The notes under the pieces were generated by a model, which was not told where the DNA came from, searched no databases, and worked only from the letters and a program-made list of their open reading frames with translations. Shown piece after piece: positions 17,774 through 26,326 of a stretch of 43,633 nt of DNA (position 1 is the stretch's first letter; each line of letters opens with the position of its first letter). The position numbers were made by a program, and so were the translations under genes. The DNA comes from Myxococcales bacterium (lineage in GTDB: Bacteria; Myxococcota_A; Polyangia; Haliangiales; Haliangiaceae). The stretch spans positions 1-43,633 of the forward strand of contig JAAEPE010000803.1 in the NCBI GenBank assembly GCA_024222395.1, read 5' to 3'.

Positions 17774-20700
17774 CTAGGCGGCTTTGACTTTGTCGCCGAC
17801 CTTCTGGAGGTTGACAGTGACGAGCTTGGAGACGCCTGGCTCTTGCATGGTCACTCCGTAGAGCCTGTCGGCCACTGCCATCGTGCGCTTGTTGTGTGTG
17901 ATAACGATGAACTGAGAGTGGTCAGTCATGGCCCGCAGAATCTCGTTGTAGCGATCTACGTTCGCCTCATCGAGAGGAGCGTCGACCTCATCGAGCAGAC
18001 AGAACGGAGAAGGCTTGATGAGGAAGATGGAGAAGAGAAGAGCAACGGCTGTGAGTGCCTTCTCTCCGCCTGAGAGTTGGTCCACCGTAGTGTTCTTCTT
18101 GCCAGGTGGTTGCGCGTGAATCTCCACACCCGCTTCGAGAATATCGACGTCCTCACCGCCCGTTAGCTGCAAACGCGCACGCCCACCACGGAAGAGTTGC
18201 GGGAACATCTCGATGAACTTGTTGTTGATGAGGTGGAAAGTCTCTTTGAATAGACGTCTTGAAGTCTTGTTGATTTTCAAGATTGCATCTTCAAGCTGAT
18301 CCACGGCGCTGTCCAAGTCGACCTGCTGGGTTGCCAAGAAGTCGTGGCGCTCGGAGAGCGTTTGGAATTCCTCGATGGCCGTTAGGTTGATGTCCGAGCC
18401 CATGCGCTCGATAACTCGCCGCCGCTGCCCCAGACGCTCCTCGTCTTCGTGGCTCACCGGTGCTCGAAGGTGATATTCGTGCACGATCTTGGCGAGTTCG
18501 AGGTGGTAGCGATCTTCGATGTTCTCTTCGAGGTGGCGTTTGTCGCCACCGTTGTTGCCGAGGCTAACTTCTCGCTCGCCACAGGTCTTCGAGAGCTTTT
18601 CGGCCTGGCTGCGCAGCTCGCGAACCAAGACTTCATCGCTCTGAATATCGGCGTTTCGACGACTGTATTCGGCGCGGCCTTCGTCGAGACTCGTGCCCTC
18701 CGTGGTGCGCTGCTCGTAGAGACCAACCAATTCGTCTGAGAGCTCTTTGCTCTCAGACTGAAGCTCAAGGCTGCGTTTGCTATCAGCGCGGGTGGCCTCG
18801 GTGAGCGAGGCCACCCGCGCACCGAGCACCTCTTGGCTCTTCTGGAGCCTGAGAATGCCAGCCTCCAGTGATGCGCGCTTCTCACCGATTTGTGCGACCC
18901 GAAGTTTAGCTTCCGTTGCGACCATCGCTCGCTCATCCGCAAGCTCTTGCGCCTTCTGTACCTCACCGATGAGGCCCAGTTGCTCACCCTCGTGCTGCCC
19001 CATGGCCGCAATAGCGGTCTCGTGCAATTCGAGCATGATCTTTGCTTCGTGCTCCAGAGCACCGACTCGATCCTCGAGTTCGAGCTGCTCGCTATTGAGG
19101 CGTGCTTGCCGCTCGCGAAGACTCCCTAGTTCGGATTGTGCACTCTTGAGGTCGCGCTCGTGAGCGGTAATGGCCAACTCGCCATCGTGGCGGTCGTTGC
19201 GCAGACCTTCTATGGCCTTTGTGACTTTCGTGAGCTCACTCTTGGTCGAGACAAAGTTTGCCGTTGCCTCGGTGAGGTCCCGCTCGAGGGCATCGACAAT
19301 TTCCTCTAGTTCGCGAATCTCACGTTTTTGTCCAAGGACGCTCGCTCCCTGAGAGTCGCGAGAGCCACCGGCAACAACGCCCCTGGCGTCTACGATATCG
19401 CCATCGAGAGTGACGAGTGTCTGCGTAACCCCAACAGACCGAAGCTCCAAGGCCCTGGCCAGCGTCTCCACAACCGTCATTTCACCGAGCAGATTGCTCG
19501 CGACCTCCCGGTAATCGTCTTCGAAGGTGACCAAGTCCACCATGGCACCGAGCACTCCCTCACCCGTCGGCGCAGCCTGCATGCCACTGCGATCTTCGTA
19601 GGCAATACCACCGCCGGAACTCCCGACGGGGACCATGAAGGGAACGAAGGCAGAGCGACCGGCGGACGTCTCCTTGAGGTATTCGATGGCTCGAACACCG
19701 ACCTCAGCCTTGTTGACTAGGATGCCACCAAGCTTGTCGCCCAGCGCAGCCTCGACAGCGATCTCGAGTTTCTCAGGTGCATTCACGACATCTGCGACCA
19801 AGCCGCGGATTTCGTATTCGTCCGATTCCGCCAAATCGCCTGCGTGCTGCATGACAGCCCGAGTACCGCGAGCGAAGCCCTCGTACTTGTCGTGGATTTC
19901 ACGAAGGCTCAGCAAGCGCGACTTGCGGCGGTGCACCTCAGTTCGCAGAGTCTCTACTTCGGCTTCAGAAAGACAAACCTTCTCGTCTAGTTCGACTTTT
20001 CGCGCTGCGAACTCTTCGGACTTGTTGCCAAGGTCGAGACGAGTTTGCACCAAGTTCGCCAGCTTCTCGCTGAGCACCTTGCTCGTCGACTCACGCTCTG
20101 CGACTCGCTCATCCATACCGCGGGTATCTTCGAGCAATATCGTCAGGCGACTCTTGGCGTCGCCCACGCGACCAGCAATCGATTGCTGGCTGCTCTCCGA
20201 GCGAGCGACATCGGCTCGTGCTCTCGAAAGCTCATCTCGCGCTGCCTCTAGCTTCCGCTGAGCATCGTGCAATCCTCCCCGAGCTTCTTGTAGCGACTCT
20301 TCTCGCTCGGCAGCCCCACTACCCTCGGAGGCCACTTCGATCTCGATAGCGGCAAATTCGACTTCTTGTTTTCCGAGTTCCGCCTTCTCGACTCCGTCCT
20401 GCTCCTCTAGCCGATCAATCTCCTCGCGGGCCGCCGTGCAGCGGACATCGAGTTGCCCGGCCTCGCGGGTTTGGAATTCGATCTTGCTCTCAGAAAGCCT
20501 TACGCGGTTTTCTACCTCGAAGATTCTCTCTTGGAGCTCGCCCAGGCGCTGCTCCTCGATTGCCAATTCCGCACGTTCCGAGATGACCTTGGCGTCCTTG
20601 GTATCGAGCTCGACGCGCACATCCTGGAGGGTCTGAGTGAGTTCCGCTAGGTCCTCGCTCAGGATGCGTTCGACAGCTCGGAGCTCTAGGAAACGGTGAG

Positions 20701-21808
20701 ACGCCATCAATAGCTCGATATCTTTGACCTCGCCTTTGTAGCGGCGGTAACGCTCGGCCTTTTGAGCCTGCCTGCGCAGAGAGCCCAGACGCTTTGCGAG
20801 CTCAGAGACGATATCGGAAACGCGCAGTAGGTTCTGGCGAGTCTGCTCCAGTTTGCGCTCGGCGGCGCGCTTCTTTGTTTTGAACTTGGTGATGCCCGCG
20901 GCTTCTTCAATGATGTGGCGACGGTCGCTGGCGCGTGCCGAGACGATCATGCCGATACGCCCCTGCTCGATAATCGAGTATGCCTTCGTGCCGACGCCCG
21001 AGCCTAAGAAAAAGTCGGTGATGTCGCGCAGGCGACAAGGAGTCTTATTGAGGAAGTAGCTTGAGGTGCCATCGCGAAAGAGACGACGAGTGATCGTGAC
21101 TTCGCTGTACTTCGCGTAGTCGATAACCGGAGGCTTGTCGGCGAGGATGCGCGCGGCATCCTTGGTTGCTTGGTACGGATCAACCTCGACTTCCTGATCG
21201 ATGGCAATCACCTCACCCTCGGCGGCGGCGGCCTGCTCCCCGGTAGCCTCAACCACGGCAACCTCAGAAGTTTCCTCAGACGCATCTTTCACAGCGGCCA
21301 CTACAGCCTTGGCTTCAGCTGGCGCTTCGGGTTCTTGGTCCGCAGCCTGTTCTGCAAGCTTGGCCATAGCAGCCTTGTCGGCGGCAACATCGGCGGCAAC
21401 ATCGGCGGCAACATCGGCGGCAACATCTCTGCGGTCCTCAGAGTCGGGATCTTCTTGCGCCACGTCGTCGGTCACAGGCGCCCTCGTTGAGTCGGCCAGC
21501 GCCTCTTCGTCGTCGAGAGCAGTCTTTAGGGTCTCGTGAGAAAAGCCCACGTCCTCAAAGGTGAGACTAACCTCGGCCATGCCCGCAGGGCCGCGAGTAT
21601 CCGATCCCGCAAAGATGACATCGCCCATAGCCTGGCCGCGAAGGTTCTTGGCTGATTGCTCACCCATGCACCAACGAATGGCATCAACGATGTTCGACTT
21701 GCCACAACCATTAGGGCCAACAACACCAACAATCGGCTCGCCAAAATTAAGCACAGCCCGATCGCAAAAGGACTTGAACCCGATAACTTCGATTCGTTTG
21801 ATACGCAT
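17774..21808 (-). CDS. smc: Chromosome segregation ATPase Smc with inserted head segment
   Basis: 1344 residues from the ATG at 21808, where MRIKRIEVIGFKSF is the typical Smc beginning; the open frame upstream is not used. Walker A GPNGCGKSN (31-39), long coiled coils, a hinge (near YEGFARGTRAVMQHAGDLAE ... GDKLGGILVN), the signature LSGGEKAL and Walker B CLLDEVDAPLDEANV near the end. Smc forms condensin with ScpA and ScpB and organises the chromosome. Most bacterial Smc have 1150-1200 residues. The excess comes mainly from about 140 residues (roughly 90-233) inserted in the N-terminal head between the strand SLTFEDVGF and SEVTITRRLFRDG; this piece is acidic and Ala-rich and includes (VAAD)4. 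ATPase motifs are intact, so the protein should be functional. ftsY is divergent, two genes away. Confidence 0.96.
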   Translation of the reverse strand: MRIKRIEVIGFKSFCDRAVLNFGEPIVGVVGPNGCGKSNIVDAIRWCMGEQSAKNLRGQAMGDVIFAGSDTRGPAGMAEVSLTFEDVGFSHETLKTALDDEEALADSTRAPVTDDVAQEDPDSEDRRDVAADVAADVAADVAADKAAMAKLAEQAADQEPEAPAEAKAVVAAVKDASEETSEVAVVEATGEQAAAAEGEVIAIDQEVEVDPYQATKDAARILADKPPVIDYAKYSEVTITRRLFRDGTSSYFLNKTPCRLRDITDFFLGSGVGTKAYSIIEQGRIGMIVSARASDRRHIIEEAAGITKFKTKKRAAERKLEQTRQNLLRVSDIVSELAKRLGSLRRQAQKAERYRRYKGEVKDIELLMASHRFLELRAVERILSEDLAELTQTLQDVRVELDTKDAKVISERAELAIEEQRLGELQERIFEVENRVRLSESKIEFQTREAGQLDVRCTAAREEIDRLEEQDGVEKAELGKQEVEFAAIEIEVASEGSGAAEREESLQEARGGLHDAQRKLEAARDELSRARADVARSESSQQSIAGRVGDAKSRLTILLEDTRGMDERVAERESTSKVLSEKLANLVQTRLDLGNKSEEFAARKVELDEKVCLSEAEVETLRTEVHRRKSRLLSLREIHDKYEGFARGTRAVMQHAGDLAESDEYEIRGLVADVVNAPEKLEIAVEAALGDKLGGILVNKAEVGVRAIEYLKETSAGRSAFVPFMVPVGSSGGGIAYEDRSGMQAAPTGEGVLGAMVDLVTFEDDYREVASNLLGEMTVVETLARALELRSVGVTQTLVTLDGDIVDARGVVAGGSRDSQGASVLGQKREIRELEEIVDALERDLTEATANFVSTKSELTKVTKAIEGLRNDRHDGELAITAHERDLKSAQSELGSLRERQARLNSEQLELEDRVGALEHEAKIMLELHETAIAAMGQHEGEQLGLIGEVQKAQELADERAMVATEAKLRVAQIGEKRASLEAGILRLQKSQEVLGARVASLTEATRADSKRSLELQSESKELSDELVGLYEQRTTEGTSLDEGRAEYSRRNADIQSDEVLVRELRSQAEKLSKTCGEREVSLGNNGGDKRHLEENIEDRYHLELAKIVHEYHLRAPVSHEDEERLGQRRRVIERMGSDINLTAIEEFQTLSERHDFLATQQVDLDSAVDQLEDAILKINKTSRRLFKETFHLINNKFIEMFPQLFRGGRARLQLTGGEDVDILEAGVEIHAQPPGKKNTTVDQLSGGEKALTAVALLFSIFLIKPSPFCLLDEVDAPLDEANVDRYNEILRAMTDHSQFIVITHNKRTMAVADRLYGVTMQEPGVSKLVTVNLQKVGDKVKAA
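21378..21425 (-). repeat. 12-bp minisatellite inside smc
   Basis: Four perfect copies of TCGGCGGCAACA (plus-strand reading) encode four VAAD units in the head insertion of Smc. The unit is a multiple of three, so copy-number change would keep the frame. Confidence 0.9.
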
Positions 21809-21814
21809 GATTAA

Positions 21815-21850
21815 CGTGCTGCCTGGTTTAGACGTGCTGCCTGGTTTGGA
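21815..21850. repeat. 18-bp direct repeat upstream of smc
   Basis: Two adjacent 18-bp units (21815-21832, 21833-21850) differ at one position. They lie 6-42 nt before the smc start codon, in the smc leader or promoter zone. Being in frame, they would encode SKPGST twice if translation began further upstream, but Smc similarity begins at 21808. A regulator site is one reading. Confidence 0.7.
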
Positions 21851-22007
21851 TGGGAGAGAAGAGATCGCATGGGAAGCGAGTGATGAAGTTGAGGTATGTG
21901 AAGTGGGCTCAAGAACATTTGGGATCCCGCCTTTCCGAGCGGCCGGGCCACCTTGGCAGATCGGGCTGACAATAAGCGCGCAAGGAACCCGTGCTATACC
22001 AACTGGG

Positions 22008-23723
22008 GTGTGGCGAGTCCTGAGTATCTTCTGCCTGTTGGCACTGATGCTAGCGACTTGGCACAAGCCTGCTCAGGCCGCACCGGAGCTTGTCCTCCGG
22101 GAGCGGATTGACATTCATCTCGAGCCGATTCGGCGCGTCGACAGCACTATCGTGGTGAAGGGGCGGCTATTGCAGCGGGGCGACGGAGACGGCGCCTCGT
22201 ACATCAGCATGCGTCTTCGGTTCGACGAGCGCTGGGTGACCATTCTCAGCGATGGCGATGGATATTTCTCCCAGCGCTTCGTGGGGTCCGAGGGTGAGCA
22301 CATTCTCAGCGTCGATGTGGAAGAGAGCCTCCACTTCGATGCGGCACATCTTGAGATGGCCGACTTTGATGTCGAGAAGCGCCCACTCGAGCTACAGCTT
22401 TCCGCGCCAAGCACCCTCGCAGATACCGAGAGCGAACTAGATCTAATGATCCATGTGTCGAGTGAGGGGCAACCCCTCTCGCTGGCCTTGGAGATCTTCC
22501 TCGGAAGCACGGGCGGCCCCCTCCATCGCGTCGCTTCAGCGCAAACGAATCACCAGGGCGAGGCCCTGGTCAAGATTGCCCAGGAACAACTCGGCAAAGC
22601 TGGGCGCAAACGTGTTGAGCTCCGCTTCGCCGGAGACGAGAGCTTTGACGCTGCCACGGCGAGCAGCCTCTTTCAGATCACCTCCTCGGCCACCGTGAAG
22701 CTCGAAGCTGGAGGCAGCGAATTCGACTACGGCGATACAATCCCTGTCTCGGGACGTCTCGAGGACGGCCGCGGAGAAGCCATCAAAGACGCTGTGATTT
22801 CCCTTGAGGTGCAGGGCCAGCGCATCGCCTCCGCCAAGACCGACGAGTGGGGAGACTTTCGCATTCCCATCGATAGCGAAGAACTCGGCAGCGGAACCAG
22901 CATTGCCGTTCAAGCGGTATACCGCCCGATCGAAGACTGGAAGGCTGCGGCCCACTCCCCGCCGATTACCATCACCATCGGCCAACGCAAGCCCTTTCCG
23001 CTCTCCCTCGCTCTGGCGGCCTTCGTCGTAACAGGACTGGGGCTCGTGACTTTTGTAGGCCTTCGAACTCGCCCCTGGGAACGGTTTCGAGCGTCGTCTG
23101 CTGTTGGGCGAGACGAGGAAGTCGTAGCCGAAGATGCCCCCGAGATCCCACCCGTCACCGGGCTCTCAGCCGGGCGCCCCAAGCTCAGCAGGACGTTCAG
23201 GAAGGCCCACTTTATGGACTTTGAAGGAACCGTCAGAGATGCGGTCACGAAGGAGTGCATCGGTTTTGCGCGAGTGGAGGTCGAGGGCCCCTCATCGCAA
23301 GTATTGAATACCAATGTCCTTGGCAGCTTTCGCACCTCGGCCCTCTACGAGGGTGAGCATCTCATCCGCATCAGTGCAGACGGCTACGTGAGCGAGCAGT
23401 GTCGTGTGACCACCCCCCACCGGGGCGAATTCCACTCGACCACCATCAACATGCTCCCTGTGCGGGAGAAGATCTTCAGCCTTTACAAAGACGCCCTACG
23501 CCCTCGGCTGCCCGACCCAAAGCTCTGGGGGATCTGGACACCGAGGCAGATTCTCGACCACATCAAGAGTTCACATCCCAACGCCAGTCTCACCGCACTC
23601 ACAGATTTTGTTGAGGAGAGTTTCTTTTCACAGCGAAACCCGCATGAGGACGTTCTACCGAGTGCGCGAGAACTCATTAGAGCTTTCCAAAAAGAAGATC
23701 GACCCAGAGTTCCTAGGCCATAG
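22008..23723 (+). CDS. Secreted-domain membrane protein with carboxypeptidase-regulatory-like and DUF4129-like parts
   Basis: 571 residues from GTG at 22008, chosen because a signal peptide (LSIFCLLALMLATWHKPAQA, cleavage near AQA-A) begins there; a TATACC box ends 7 nt before. Next are two or three Ig-like beta domains (about 30-320; one contains SVDVEESLHFDAAHLEMADF, another YGDTIPVSGRLEDGRGEAI). A transmembrane helix (about 328-350, LALAAFVVTGLGLVTFVGL) with Arg after it predicts an inside C-terminus. The inside part has a carboxypeptidase-regulatory-like fold (DFEGTVRDAVTKECIGFARV ... GEHLIRISADGYVSE) and a tail resembling DUF4129 (TPRQILDHIK ... SARELIRAF). DUF4129 proteins are usual companions of MoxR/DUF58/DUF4350, which lie 6 kb away. 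Divergent from smc. Confidence 0.75.
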   Translation: MWRVLSIFCLLALMLATWHKPAQAAPELVLRERIDIHLEPIRRVDSTIVVKGRLLQRGDGDGASYISMRLRFDERWVTILSDGDGYFSQRFVGSEGEHILSVDVEESLHFDAAHLEMADFDVEKRPLELQLSAPSTLADTESELDLMIHVSSEGQPLSLALEIFLGSTGGPLHRVASAQTNHQGEALVKIAQEQLGKAGRKRVELRFAGDESFDAATASSLFQITSSATVKLEAGGSEFDYGDTIPVSGRLEDGRGEAIKDAVISLEVQGQRIASAKTDEWGDFRIPIDSEELGSGTSIAVQAVYRPIEDWKAAAHSPPITITIGQRKPFPLSLALAAFVVTGLGLVTFVGLRTRPWERFRASSAVGRDEEVVAEDAPEIPPVTGLSAGRPKLSRTFRKAHFMDFEGTVRDAVTKECIGFARVEVEGPSSQVLNTNVLGSFRTSALYEGEHLIRISADGYVSEQCRVTTPHRGEFHSTTINMLPVREKIFSLYKDALRPRLPDPKLWGIWTPRQILDHIKSSHPNASLTALTDFVEESFFSQRNPHEDVLPSARELIRAFQKEDRPRVPRP

Positions 23724-23789
23724 GCCATTGGGCCGTTGCCTCTGGCGTCTGGCACCAGGGGACAGCACCAAAGATGCCGAACACAGGCA

Positions 23790-23841
23790 TTTGGCTGAGC
23801 CAAACGCTTGGGAAACTAGTGCCATCTCATTTGGCACCAGT
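23790..23841 (+). promoter_or_regulatory. Two palindromes upstream of ftsY
   Basis: TTTGGC-TGA-GCCAAA (23790-23804) is a perfect 6-bp hairpin. ACTAGTGCCA (23815-23824) pairs with TGGCACCAGT (23832-23841) with one mismatch and a 7-nt loop; this second one overlaps the -35 box of the ftsY promoter and so could be an operator. No T-run follows either. A related GGCACCAG motif occurs at 23749-23756. Confidence 0.45.
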
Positions 23842-23860
23842 GTCCTACGCGGACTATAAC
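23831..23860 (+). promoter_or_regulatory. Promoter of ftsY, predicted leaderless
   Basis: TTGGCA (23831-23836) and TATAAC (23855-23860) are 18 nt apart, both five of six to consensus. The expected start of transcription, about 7 nt after the -10 box, coincides with the A of the ftsY ATG at 23868, and there is no SD sequence. Confidence 0.6.
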
Positions 23861-23867
23861 TCCGCCG

Positions 23868-25055
23868 ATGCCGGTCACAGGTGAGGAACTCGTCACCCTT
23901 CTCATAGCGTTGGCGGCCACCGCCCTTGTGGTGTTGGGAATCCGCCGCGCCTCCATGCGCTCCACTCTCGGTGATGGCAAGGTCAAGGGCCGCCCCGAGC
24001 TGAGAGGCGACGACTCAGAATCTTCCGCAAAGTCAGAGGAGTCCACACAGAAAGCGGGCGAGCTGGCCACTGGGGACGATGAGAGGGACGATGCAGCGAG
24101 CGGCGAAGATGAGGAGGCCAGGCGCCTCGGCGTAGGTCTCGCCAAGACTCGCTCGACCGGCTTTGTCTCGCGCCTGGGCAAACTCTTCGCCCGCAAGAAG
24201 ATCGACGACTCCCTGCTGGAAGAACTAGAGGAAGTGCTATTCACCGCCGACATCGGGCCAAAGACAGCCAATCGTCTCTTGGACTCTATCAAGAGCGAGC
24301 TAAGTAAGAGCGAGCTCGACGACCCGAGCGAGGTCTGGAAGATGCTGCAAGACGAGTCCGTGAGGATCCTCGACGTCAAAGCTCCAGACATCGACTTCGG
24401 CAGCCAGAGCCCCTTTGTTCTACTCGTCCTAGGTGTCAACGGCGCGGGCAAGACGACCACGATTGGCAAGCTCGCAGCCAAACTCCAGGCCGAGGGAAAG
24501 AAGGTCCTTCTTGCGGCCGGCGATACCTTCAGAGCAGCTGCCGTTGAGCAGCTGCAAGTATGGGGTGAGCGCGCCGGCGCCCACGTCGTACGAGGGAAAG
24601 ACGGTCAGGACCCTTCTTCCGTCATCTTTGATGCAATCAAGCGCGGCCAAGCAGAAAGCTACGACGTTGTCATCTGCGACACAGCCGGGCGCCTCCATAC
24701 CAAGGTCGAACTCATGGAAGAGCTGAAGAAGGTCGGCCGGGTCTGTGAGAAAGCAATGCCCGGTTGCCCCCACGAGACTTGGTTGGTGCTCGACTCAACC
24801 ACGGGGCAAAATGCCATTCAGCAGGCTATCCATTTCAAAGCGGCGATGGAGGTCACGGGTATCGTGCTTACCAAGCTCGATGGCACTGCCAAGGGAGGCG
24901 TCGTGCTCGGCATCTCCGAGGAGATGGGTGTCCCAATCCGCTACATTGGGATTGGGGAACAAGTCGACGACCTTCGCGCATTCGCCCCTGCGAGTTTTGT
25001 ATCCGCCCTCTATCAGGACGGCTCGCAATCGGGCTCAGAGGATCCCGCCCTGTGA
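23868..25055 (+). CDS. ftsY: Signal recognition particle receptor FtsY
   Basis: 395 residues. FtsY docks ribosome-SRP complexes at the inner membrane and hydrolyses GTP together with Ffh. An N-terminal hydrophobic stretch ([18 protein letters not shown]) serves as membrane anchor, a feature of many non-enterobacterial FtsY. An acidic A-domain (about 35-100), the helical N-domain ([20 protein letters not shown]) and the GTPase G-domain follow with [15 protein letters not shown] (G1), [16 protein letters not shown] (G3), [10 protein letters not shown] (G4) and [10 protein letters not shown] (G5). The A-domain is acidic and low in complexity. The stop codon is the first base set of a 15-bp tandem repeat array. 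Nearby smc fits the common smc-ftsY association. Confidence 0.97.
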   Translation: MPVTGEELVTLLIALAATALVVLGIRRASMRSTLGDGKVKGRPELRGDDSESSAKSEESTQKAGELATGDDERDDAASGEDEEARRLGVGLAKTRSTGFVSRLGKLFARKKIDDSLLEELEEVLFTADIGPKTANRLLDSIKSELSKSELDDPSEVWKMLQDESVRILDVKAPDIDFGSQSPFVLLVLGVNGAGKTTTIGKLAAKLQAEGKKVLLAAGDTFRAAAVEQLQVWGERAGAHVVRGKDGQDPSSVIFDAIKRGQAESYDVVICDTAGRLHTKVELMEELKKVGRVCEKAMPGCPHETWLVLDSTTGQNAIQQAIHFKAAMEVTGIVLTKLDGTAKGGVVLGISEEMGVPIRYIGIGEQVDDLRAFAPASFVSALYQDGSQSGSEDPAL

Positions 25056-25124
25056 GTCCCGAAGCTGTGAGAGCCGAAGCTGTGAGAGCCGAAGCTGTGA
25101 GAGCCGAAGCTGTGAGTACCCAAC
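25050..25124 (+). repeat. 15-bp tandem repeat beginning at the ftsY stop codon
   Basis: Units of CTGTGAGAGCCGAAG: 25050-25064 (two changes), 25065-25079, 25080-25094 and 25095-25109 (perfect), and 25110-25124 (degenerate). The first unit contains the TGA stop of ftsY, and each further unit repeats that TGA in the same frame, so the array gives multiple backup stops. No coding use is likely. Confidence 0.9.
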
Positions 25125-25177
25125 GTGCGAAGCACTCTTTGACCAAACGCGGGTGTGTGAAACCTACCTGCCGTGCC

Positions 25178-25207
25178 TTGATGCACGCCAAATCGCCGTG
25201 CTATAGT
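25178..25207 (+). promoter_or_regulatory. Promoter of the beta-barrel gene pair
   Basis: TTGATG (25178-25183) and TATAGT (25202-25207), spacing 18, match the sigma-70 consensus at four and five positions. Transcription would begin near 25214 and leave a leader of about 119 nt before the first barrel gene at 25333. I see no terminator within the leader. Confidence 0.6.
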
Positions 25208-25332
25208 CCGCGAGCCTCTCAGTGCAGGCATAACCACACGGAATCAAAAGAGTTTCCTCTTCGACCCCCGATTTCACCAGTCCGTCTATCTACGACAATT
25301 CCAGAGCCCGCCCCGATACGGGAGTTTCAAGC

Positions 25333-26313
25333 ATGAGACGTTTCAATACACTGTTGTCACCAACCTTCTTTTCCTCGATCTTTGCCGCAGCGCTGATCAC
25401 ACTATGGGCGCCCCCTGTGCAAACGGCTCACGCCCAGCCCGGTGAAGAGCCAGAAATGACCTTCGACGAGGACGAGGCTGACGAAGACTCAGAAATGACC
25501 TTCGACGAAGAGCCCGAAGAAGGCAACGAGGACCTCGGCGACGAGGACCTCGGCGACGAGGACCCTGAGCCAGATCCGGACGAGCCAGAGCCAGAGCTCG
25601 ACCCGGATGGCGACTCGAACGCCGGCGGCAGCGCAATGGCGGACGATGTTGAGAAAGTCGCGTGGCAAGACATTGTGGTTGTGGTTCGCAAGCCCTTCCT
25701 CAAGATCAACCGCATGGAACTCGTGCCTAGCTGGGGCGTGACGATGAACGACAACATCGTTCGTCACTTCGCGTTCTCTGCTGCTTTCAACTACTACCTC
25801 ACCGACGTTCTCGCAGTCGGTCTTGAAGGCCAGTACTTTGTTAAGAGCCTTCGCGAGCCTTTCGACCTCGTGGCGCGCCAAGCTCGTCGCTTGCCCACCG
25901 TCAACAAGTACAACTTCGGCGCGGCAATCAACTTCCACTACATCCCAATCTACGGAAAGTTCGCCGTGCTCGATGAGCACATTATCTCCTGGGAAACGGC
26001 CCTTACCGCAGGCGTTGGTTTCACCCAGTCGGAGGTCATCCCTCGCGACCCGGTGATGCAGCCCTTCAAGAACACGCTCATCACACCAAACGTTGGCGCC
26101 AGCATGCGCTTCTTCCTCAACCGCTTCATCACGGTGAACCTAGGCATCCGCGACTACGTCTTCGTGGACAAGTTCGAGGCAGCGTCGCGAACAGAGCCAG
26201 ATGGCAATCTAGCAATGGAAAACGCAGACGCCGCCCTCATCAACAACATCATGTTCCAAGCGGGTCTCAGCGTCTGGTTCCCGATGTCCTTCGAGTACAC
26301 CACCTTCCGCTAG
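25333..26313 (+). CDS. Outer-membrane beta-barrel protein of myxobacterial type
   Basis: 326 residues. A signal peptide (about 1-35, ending near AHAQ) is followed by a very acidic stretch of about 65 residues with [14 protein letters not shown] and repeated LGDED / PEPE motifs. After that come alternating aromatic/polar beta strands ([40 protein letters not shown]) to the end, finishing with YTTFR. The segment [15 protein letters not shown]-like ([13 protein letters not shown]) near the C-terminus matches the adjacent gene's DLTVRDYLFRDN. This is the layout of myxobacterial outer-membrane barrel proteins (OMP_myx type). The acidic region may bind cations or keep the chain soluble in transit. 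It forms an operon with the next gene (13-bp gap). Confidence 0.8.
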   Translation: MRRFNTLLSPTFFSSIFAAALITLWAPPVQTAHAQPGEEPEMTFDEDEADEDSEMTFDEEPEEGNEDLGDEDLGDEDPEPDPDEPEPELDPDGDSNAGGSAMADDVEKVAWQDIVVVVRKPFLKINRMELVPSWGVTMNDNIVRHFAFSAAFNYYLTDVLAVGLEGQYFVKSLREPFDLVARQARRLPTVNKYNFGAAINFHYIPIYGKFAVLDEHIISWETALTAGVGFTQSEVIPRDPVMQPFKNTLITPNVGASMRFFLNRFITVNLGIRDYVFVDKFEAASRTEPDGNLAMENADAALINNIMFQAGLSVWFPMSFEYTTFR

Positions 26314-26326
26314 GTAGAGACCTCTC

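Noticed and set aside
17774-18073. Plus-strand frame of 134 codons over the smc 3' end
   Set aside because: Antisense to the conserved Smc ATPase C-terminus, no own features.
21561-22007. Upstream extension of the carboxypeptidase-regulatory gene
   Set aside because: It is antisense to the smc 5' end and lacks protein character; the signal peptide begins at 22008.
25050-25124. CRISPR array
   Set aside because: Units are 15 bp and directly adjacent without spacers; no cas gene nearby.
24745-25206. Frame with SRSCE repeats over the 15-bp array
   Set aside because: It overlaps ftsY in another frame and the Cys repeats come only from the tandem array.
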